NCBI GenBank assembly: GCA_902477055.1
Contig: CABSFY010000018.1
Location: 1-27,082, forward strand
DNA length: 27,082 bases
From: an uncultured Eubacteriales bacterium
Lineage (GTDB): Bacteria; Bacillota; Clostridia; Oscillospirales; Oscillospiraceae
Direction: 5' to 3'
Positions 22,772 to 27,082 of the stretch are shown here, one piece after another. The translations under genes were made by a program, and so were the position numbers. Under the pieces are notes generated by a model. It saw only the letters and a program-made list of their open reading frames with translations. It was not told the DNA's origin and did no database searches. The number at the start of each line of letters is the position of its first letter. Within the stretch, counting starts at the first letter, position 1.

Positions 22772-23434
22772 ATGAGAGAATTTTTCTCCGTGATCCGCTC
22801 CTCGCCGCTCTTTTCCGGCATCTCCGAGGAGGAGCTGACCGCTATGCTCACCTGCCTCAGGGCAGAAAGGCGGGATTACCCGAGGGATGCCTTCGTGCTG
22901 CGCACCGGCGACACCGCCGAGTCGATCGGTATCGTGCTGTCCGGGAGCATTCTGGTCGTGCAGGAGGACATTTGGGGCAACCGCAATATTCTGTCCAAGG
23001 CCGGGCCGGGGCAGAGCTTTGCCGCCGCGTATGCCTGCGCCCCCGGCTCGGTTCTGAACGTGAGCGTCGTGACGGAAAGTCCTGTAGCGCTGATGCTATT
23101 GAACGTCAAGCGCGTTCTGAATGTCTGCCCCGCCGCCTGCACGCACCACAGCCGCATCATCCGCAACCTGCTCGGCGAGCTAGCTGAGAAAAATCTGCGC
23201 TTCAGCGAAAAGCTCACGCACATGGGCCAGCGCACCACGCGGGCCAAGCTCCTGTCCTATTTCTCCGCCGAGGCGCAGCGTCTTGGTACGTACGAATTCG
23301 ATATTCCCTTCTCCCGCCAGCAGCTCGCCGACTACCTCGCCGTCGAGCGAAGCGGCCTGTCCCTCGAACTCGGCAAGCTCCGACGCGACGGCCTGCTCGA
23401 CTTCCACAAGAGCCATTTCCTCTTGAAGGTGTAG
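22772..23434 (+). CDS. Crp/Fnr family transcriptional regulator
   Basis: This 220-aa protein has an N-terminal cyclic-nucleotide-binding-like beta-roll (about residues 8-125: SPLFSGISEEELTAML, VLRTGDTAESIGIVLSGSIL) and a long dimer helix. The C-terminal winged helix (about 150-218) has FSRQQLADYLAVERSGLSLE as its recognition region. The AGGAGG site at 22761-22766 fixes the ATG at 22772; longer upstream reading is antisense of the ferredoxin gene. It lacks the N-terminal Cys cluster of Fnr. It contains C29, C86 and two neighbouring residues, C119 and C123, that could be redox-sensitive. It probably controls the divergent ferredoxin gene through the palindromes between them, and itself. The effector is unknown. 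Confidence 0.93.
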   Translation: MREFFSVIRSSPLFSGISEEELTAMLTCLRAERRDYPRDAFVLRTGDTAESIGIVLSGSILVVQEDIWGNRNILSKAGPGQSFAAAYACAPGSVLNVSVVTESPVALMLLNVKRVLNVCPAACTHHSRIIRNLLGELAEKNLRFSEKLTHMGQRTTRAKLLSYFSAEAQRLGTYEFDIPFSRQQLADYLAVERSGLSLELGKLRRDGLLDFHKSHFLLKV

Positions 23435-23690
23435 TACCTCTGGCCTCGACATGACCGTACAATCACCCGGAGCTTTCTAAATTCTCCCGGATTTTCTATT
23501 GAAAGTCCAACCGCAAACATCTACACGTACTTGAATTCCAACTCGAAGCTTGCGTCTGTCTATGCGATTTTGGGCGTATATCCCTCCGCATGATGCCTTA
23601 TGTCCCTCCAATGTCCCTCCTAAAATCAGCCTGTAAACGGCAAATCTGCTGATGCGGGAGGGGCTGTACATAAGAGTTCAAAGCATAAAG
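23435..23690. other. Gene-poor interval downstream of the Crp/Fnr gene
   Basis: No convincing gene is seen. A weak hairpin (CCGGAG at 23467-23472 with CTCCCGG at 23484-23490, one bulge) followed by ATTTTCT may terminate the regulator transcript. Short open frames on both strands lack ribosome sites and recognisable motifs. The interval abuts the 3' end of tRNA-Leu, a common integration point, but no integrase or duplicated tRNA 3' end is visible. Confidence 0.5.
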
Positions 23691-23730
23691 AAAAGCCCGC
23701 AAACCCAGTCGTATCAAGGGTTTGCGAGCC
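23691..23730 (-). terminator. Terminator of the tRNA-Leu transcript
   Basis: On the minus strand a 13-bp stem with one G-U pair (23730-23718 with 23706-23694) is followed by TTTTCTTT. It starts 10 bases after the tRNA CCA end. Confidence 0.88.
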
Positions 23731-23739
23731 TTCAAGGTG

Positions 23740-23827
23740 TGGTGCCGGTGGCGGGGGTCGAACCCGCACGGGTTATTAGCCCAACGGATTTTGAGTCCGC
23801 CTCGTCTGCCAATTCCAACACACCGGC
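23740..23827 (-). tRNA. tRNA-Leu (anticodon CAA)
   Basis: The 88-nt gene has acceptor stem GCCGGTG pairing with CACCGGC, discriminator A and an encoded CCA (23742-23740). The anticodon loop CTCAAAA (23795-23789) gives anticodon CAA at 23793-23791. The T-arm contains GGGTTCGACCCC. The long variable arm and total length are those of a class II leucine tRNA. Confidence 0.96.
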
Positions 23828-23837
23828 GTGCGAGAGT

Positions 23838-23866
23838 ATTATATCGGTTATTGGGCGCAAATGCAA
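23838..23866 (-). promoter_or_regulatory. Promoter of tRNA-Leu
   Basis: On the minus strand TTGCAT (23866-23861) and TATAAT (23843-23838) are separated by 17 bp. The -10 ends 10 bp before the mature 5' end of the tRNA. It lies in the 64-bp gap after the rex stop codon. Confidence 0.82.
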
Positions 23867-23891
23867 GCACTATTTTGCCGTTTTCAGAGGA

Positions 23892-24527
23892 TTACAGGCG
23901 CTTGATCTGCGCGGAGAGGTGTTTGGAGAGGACGGCAAGGGAGGTTGCCATGTTTTCGTTCTGGACGAGAATTCCTTCGCCGACTTCGAGGTGCTTCGGG
24001 GCAAAGTTCCAGATGGCCTTGATGCCGTTGGCAATCAGCAGGTCGCAGACGGCCTGCGCCTGAGCGGCGGGAACGGTGATGATACCGATCAAAATCTTTT
24101 CGCGCTTACAAAGCTCCTCCAGCGCGGAGAGCGGCAGCACCGGCTTGTCATTCTCCGGGACGCCGACCTGCGCGGGGTTGGCATCAAACGCGGCAACGAT
24201 ATTCAGGCCGTATTCGGAAAATCCGGTGTAGCCCAGCAGTGCGCGGCCGAGCTTGCCCGCGCCGATGAGAACGGCATCATTCGTGTTGTCATAGCCGAGA
24301 AAGCGCTCGATGTCCTCGATCAGGGAGAGCCGCCGGTAGCCAACCTTCGGTCTGCCGCCGTCGGAAACCAGCGCCAGATCCTTCCGGACCTGCACCTCGC
24401 CCATATTCAGCGCAGAAGCCAGCACAGTTGCCGAAATATTCTCCGGGCCATCGTCCTCCAAGGAACGCAGATAGGTCAGGTAGATTGGCAAACGCTTCAG
24501 CACGGATTTGGACACGGTATCCGACAT
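23892..24527 (-). CDS. rex: Redox-sensing transcriptional repressor Rex
   Basis: This 211-aa protein matches Rex in length and layout. A winged helix covers residues 1-78 (SVLKRLPIYLTYLRSL, MGEVQVRKDLALVS, KVGY). A Rossmann domain has the NAD(H) loop VLIGAGKLGRALL (86-98), then FDANPAQVG and a late IWNFAPKHLEV. Rex senses the NADH/NAD+ ratio and represses fermentation and anaerobic-respiration genes when NADH is low. The ATG at 24527 gives the conserved N-terminus. A longer frame to 24599 is not supported, because the family starts near MSDTVSK. It follows sigE on the same strand but has its own promoter. Confidence 0.97.
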   Translation of the reverse strand: MSDTVSKSVLKRLPIYLTYLRSLEDDGPENISATVLASALNMGEVQVRKDLALVSDGGRPKVGYRRLSLIEDIERFLGYDNTNDAVLIGAGKLGRALLGYTGFSEYGLNIVAAFDANPAQVGVPENDKPVLPLSALEELCKREKILIGIITVPAAQAQAVCDLLIANGIKAIWNFAPKHLEVGEGILVQNENMATSLAVLSKHLSAQIKRL

Positions 24528-24614
24528 TTTTGACACTTCCCTTCTCAATATCCGATGAAGGCGCACGCCGCAGACCGGTCCTTGCCGCGCCGCCTTCATG
24601 GTTTATCCGGAAAA

Positions 24615-24643
24615 ATTATAGCATAAAACCCGCGAATTTGCAA
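24615..24643 (-). promoter_or_regulatory. Promoter of rex
   Basis: On the minus strand TTGCAA (24643-24638) and a perfect TATAAT (24620-24615) are separated by 17 bp, with a start near 24608 and a leader of about 80 nt. Confidence 0.8.
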
Positions 24644-24694
24644 TGACCTTTCTGCAAAATTGCACCATAAGATTTTGAGCAGGGCTGTGCGATA

Positions 24695-25399
24695 TCACGA
24701 TACCTGTCGCAAAAGGTCGCGGCGCAGGCGCTGCATGATGCGCTTTTCCAGGCGGGAAATATAGGACTGCGAAATGCCCAGGAGGTCCGCGACCTCCTTT
24801 TGCGTCAGCTCCTTGCCGCCGCGCAGGCCGAAGCGCAGGTCGATGATATACCGGTCGCGCTCCGGCAGGCGCGAAAGGGCCTCGCGCAGGAGCTGATGCT
24901 CCACATCCTCCTCCATCGGGCGCATGACCGTATCGCCCTCGGTGCCGAGGATGTCTGACAGCAGCAGCTCGTTACCGTCCCAGTCCGTGTTGATCGGCTC
25001 GTCAAGGGAAACCTCCACCTTTTGCCCGGAGATTTTGCGGATATACATCAGAATTTCATTCTCGATGCAGCGTGAGGCATAGGTGGCGAGCTTGATGTTG
25101 CGGTCAGTTTTGAAGGTCGAGATGCCCTTGATGAGACCGATCGTGCCAATGGAAATCAGGTCCTCGATGTGAATGCCCGTGTTTTCAAAGCGGCGGGCAA
25201 TATAGACCACCAACCGCAGATTTCGCTCGATCAGCCGCTGCTTGGCGGCCTCATCTCCGGCGGCGCTCTGTGCCAAAAGCGCCTGCTCCTCGGCGGCCGG
25301 GAGCGGTGGGGGCAGAATGTCACTGCCACCAATATAGTAAACCTCACCGCCGGGATGAAAAATGCGCAGCACCAGCTGCCGCAGTGTCAATTTCAGCAT
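24695..25399 (-). CDS. sigE: Sporulation mother-cell sigma factor SigE (pro-sigma-E)
   Basis: This 234-aa protein is nearly colinear with Bacillus SigE. The amphipathic pro-sequence (about 1-20) is followed by the processing region VYYIGGSDILPPPLP (20-34). Core region 2 reads RNLRLVVYIARRFENTGIHI then DLISIGTIGLIKGI, and region 2.4/3 contains TYASRCIENEILMYIRK. Region 4 has LTQKEVADLLGISQSYISRL. The protein directs early mother-cell transcription during endospore formation after the pro-sequence is removed. It overlaps spoIIGA by 7 bp, so protease and substrate are co-translated. The pro-sequence is shorter than in Bacillus by several residues. Confidence 0.97.
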   Translation of the reverse strand: MLKLTLRQLVLRIFHPGGEVYYIGGSDILPPPLPAAEEQALLAQSAAGDEAAKQRLIERNLRLVVYIARRFENTGIHIEDLISIGTIGLIKGISTFKTDRNIKLATYASRCIENEILMYIRKISGQKVEVSLDEPINTDWDGNELLLSDILGTEGDTVMRPMEEDVEHQLLREALSRLPERDRYIIDLRFGLRGGKELTQKEVADLLGISQSYISRLEKRIMQRLRRDLLRQVS

Positions 25400-26265
25400 A
25401 AAATCCTTCCTTTCCGTGAATGGTTACGGTCCGGGCTAGGGATGGCGGCACCGACGAGCGCCTGATAGGCCCCGCCGGAGAGCGACGTTGGTGAAAACGC
25501 GGCCAGCCCCCGCCACGTCTGTTTGTCCATCGTAAGACTGCACGGCAGGGCCAGCAGCATTCCCTCGCTGACCCCTACCGCACGGTACGGGATCAGGCGC
25601 GGGCGATAGGACTTCAGGCGCAGCGCCAGCATCGCCGGAGCCTGAAAGTCCGTCTGCCGCAGCCGTTCCCGCGGCAGCAGCCGCGCCGCGTACTGCCACT
25701 CGACCGTCACGACCGGCGCACCGGTCACGGGATCGGCAAGCGTGTTGCCGCTGTCGCGCATCGCAGTCAATGCAACGCGCCGTCCGTTCAGCTCCAGTGT
25801 GAGCAGCACCGTGCTGTCGGCCGCAAAGGTCAGGCGCGGCAGGAGCAGACGGCAGGCAGCGCAGACGGCAGCCGCGGTCAAAAGCAGCGAGCCGAACGTC
25901 ACGGGGTACAGCAGGCTGTTGCGGTAATAGCGCACCATCCCGCCGCGCAGCAGCTCAACAGCGTATACTGCGCCGCAGAGGACCAGACTGATCGCCGCAA
26001 AGATCGCCCCGAGGCGCAGCGTGGAGCGCCGCCAGCCAAAGGAAATGCCGAGCATCAGCGCCGCGACAAGCAGCTTCCAAAAGAAAAATGTCAGCCACCC
26101 GCAGCGCGGCAGATAGACCGCAACCGCGTATCCCGCGCCGAGCAGCGCCCCCGCCAGCAGGCGTTTTCGTGGTACGGCGGAGGCACCGAGGCGGGCCGTA
26201 CCGCGCAGGAGCAGGTAATTCACCGCAAAATTCAATGCAAACACCAAATCAAGATACACCGTCAA
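25393..26265 (-). CDS. spoIIGA: Sporulation sigma-E processing peptidase SpoIIGA
   Basis: This 290-aa protein has about five N-terminal membrane helices (residues 1-145) and a C-terminal aspartic-protease-like domain with the catalytic motif RDSGNTLADP (D171). It cleaves the pro-sequence of SigE at the sporulation septum. The start is a TTG at 26265. It gives MTVYLDLVFALNF, aligning with the usual family N-terminus (M-x-[IV]-YLD), and has a strong GGAGGTGAT site 6 bases upstream. It is followed by sigE with a 7-bp overlap. No consensus Spo0A box was recognised in the short upstream region. Confidence 0.95.
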   Translation of the reverse strand: MTVYLDLVFALNFAVNYLLLRGTARLGASAVPRKRLLAGALLGAGYAVAVYLPRCGWLTFFFWKLLVAALMLGISFGWRRSTLRLGAIFAAISLVLCGAVYAVELLRGGMVRYYRNSLLYPVTFGSLLLTAAAVCAACRLLLPRLTFAADSTVLLTLELNGRRVALTAMRDSGNTLADPVTGAPVVTVEWQYAARLLPRERLRQTDFQAPAMLALRLKSYRPRLIPYRAVGVSEGMLLALPCSLTMDKQTWRGLAAFSPTSLSGGAYQALVGAAIPSPDRNHSRKGRILC

Positions 26266-26314
26266 GCCCCATCACCTCCGCCGCTTCCGTGGACAAAGTA
26301 TACGTCCGTGCAGC

Positions 26315-26358
26315 AAAAAAACAGGTCGCAATTCCAAAGCGGAATTGCGGCCTGTTTT
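26315..26358 (-). terminator. Terminator of the rarA-DUF951 transcript
   Basis: An 18-bp stem with one G-U pair (26358-26341 with 26335-26318) closes a 5-nt loop and runs into seven T residues on the minus strand (complement of 26315-26321). It isolates spoIIGA-sigE from the upstream genes. Confidence 0.92.
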
Positions 26359-26400
26359 CGGATTTCTCCGGGTATTTCGCGGGGATATTCCCCTGGTTTT

Positions 26401-26631
26401 CTATTTCCCGCCGAAGTTTTTTGCCGGAACGGCGGCTGCATCGTCGAACGATTCTTCCCGCCGGACGGAACGGATATTTTTCTCCGCCTTGCTGCGCGGG
26501 AGCATGACCTCGCGGCCACAACCTGTGCAGCGGAGCTTGAAATCCGCGCCGGTGCGAAGCACCAGCCACGTTTTGCTCCCGCAGGGATGCTCCTTTTTCA
26601 TCGTCAAAACGTCGTTTAGGCGAACATCCAT
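26401..26631 (-). CDS. DUF951 small zinc-ribbon-like protein
   Basis: The 76-aa product starts MDVRLNDVLTMKKEHPCGS and continues with TGADFKLRCTGCGREVMLPR, the hallmark of DUF951 proteins found throughout Bacillota. The C-x-S plus CTGC cysteines may bind zinc, and nucleic-acid binding has been suggested for such folds. Its start ATG (26631-26629) overlaps the rarA stop by one base (TGATG), so it is co-translated with it. A longer frame start at 26652 lies inside rarA and is not supported by the family. The C-terminal tail is longer and more variable than in most members. Confidence 0.9.
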   Translation of the reverse strand: MDVRLNDVLTMKKEHPCGSKTWLVLRTGADFKLRCTGCGREVMLPRSKAEKNIRSVRREESFDDAAAVPAKNFGGK

Positions 26632-27082
26632 CACTTTTTGATCTCCTCCCAATAGTGCTTTGCCGCCTGCTCGATCTTGTTGTTGCCGTAGTGGTAGTAC
26701 TCCGTGCCAACTAAGTTGTCGGGCAGATACTGCTGGCGGACCCAGTGGTTCGGGTAGCTGTGCGGGTAGAGATAGCCCTGCTCGCGCTCCTGACCGGCGC
26801 TGTCAGCATGGACGTTTTGCAACTCACGTGGGAACGGGCCGACCTTGCCCTTGCGCACGTCAGCCAGCGCGGCATCGATCGCCATGCAGCCGGAATTGGA
26901 CTTGGGACAGGTTGCAAGGAAAATCACCGCGTCGGCCAGCGGCAGACGGGCCTCGGGCATACCGAGCTGAAGCGCACTGTCCACGCAGGCCTTGACGATC
27001 GGCAGGGCCATCGGATAGGCAAGGCCGACATCCTCGGCGACCGAGCATAAGATGCGGCGGCAGCAGGACGGCAAATCACCCG
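26631..27082 (-). CDS. rarA: Replication-associated recombination protein A (RarA/MgsA), C-terminal part
   Basis: The gene runs off the right end of the window, so only about 150 C-terminal residues are seen. They match the RarA tetramerisation region: RRILCSVAEDVGLAYPMAL, GMPEARLPLADAVIFLATCP-type helix pair, KSNSGCMAIDAAL, then GYLYPHSYPNHWVRQQYLPD and YYHYGNNKIE. The AAA+ ATPase half lies outside the window. RarA acts at stalled replication forks and in recombination. The gene is the upstream partner of the DUF951 gene. Confidence 0.93.
   Translation of the reverse strand, partial: GDLPSCCRRILCSVAEDVGLAYPMALPIVKACVDSALQLGMPEARLPLADAVIFLATCPKSNSGCMAIDAALADVRKGKVGPFPRELQNVHADSAGQEREQGYLYPHSYPNHWVRQQYLPDNLVGTEYYHYGNNKIEQAAKHYWEEIKK

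Noticed and set aside
23477..23671. 64-codon minus-strand frame next to tRNA-Leu, considered as an integrase remnant
   Set aside because: No integrase motif (R..HxxR..Y) is visible and no repeat of the tRNA 3' end was found nearby.

Overview
The window looks like chromosomal DNA of an anaerobic, endospore-forming Bacillota, probably a Clostridia of the Oscillospiraceae type. The evidence is a spoIIGA-sigE pair, the redox regulator Rex, [4Fe-4S] ferredoxin proteins, S-layer-homology (SLH) surface proteins, BspA-type leucine-rich repeats and a high-GC coding style. No phage, insertion sequence, CRISPR array or rRNA is visible.

Layout. (1) 135-3131, minus strand: a three-gene operon encoding an unrecognised 406-aa protein, a stand-alone GcvT-fold (folate-type) protein and a short-chain dehydrogenase. 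It faces a PucR/CdaR-type regulator (3402-4949, plus) across a region carrying repeated CATACAA/TTGTATG half-sites and a near-consensus promoter. (2) 5006-5842: two broken genes, a ferredoxin-type protein (minus) and an AraC-type HTH (plus). Both lack their 5' parts and abut head to head near 5480. (3) 5969-6978: azlC-azlD, branched-chain amino-acid export. (4) 7030-16170, minus: a seven-gene, tightly overlapped operon. In transcription order it encodes a lipoprotein binding protein, a secreted receptor-like protein with a Pro-rich stalk and C-terminal membrane anchor, an ExbB/TolQ/MotA-like channel protein, a DUF2149 ExbD-like protein, a FecCD/BtuC permease, its ATPase, and a 1272-aa SLH surface protein. 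Divergent from it is a 1602-aa LRR+SLH surface protein (16673-21481). (5) 21482-21973: palindromic intergenic repeats and a decayed UvrA-like fragment. (6) 21974-23434: a ferredoxin protein divergent from a Crp/Fnr regulator, with three half-sites between them. (7) 23740-27082, minus: tRNA-Leu(CAA), rex, sigE, spoIIGA, a DUF951 protein and the 3' part of rarA.

The most interesting part is region 4. The operon combines a siderophore/cobalamin/haem-type ABC importer with an ExbB/ExbD-like proton-motive-force module in what appears to be a Gram-positive cell with no outer membrane. The operon's anchored receptor shares a recognisable domain with two tandem copies in the divergent LRR/SLH protein. 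Both promoters carry the same palindrome, TTATTCT-N6-AGAATAA/T. I infer one co-regulated surface capture and uptake machine; its ligand is unknown.

All calls come from reading the sequence and from family knowledge. No database search was run.
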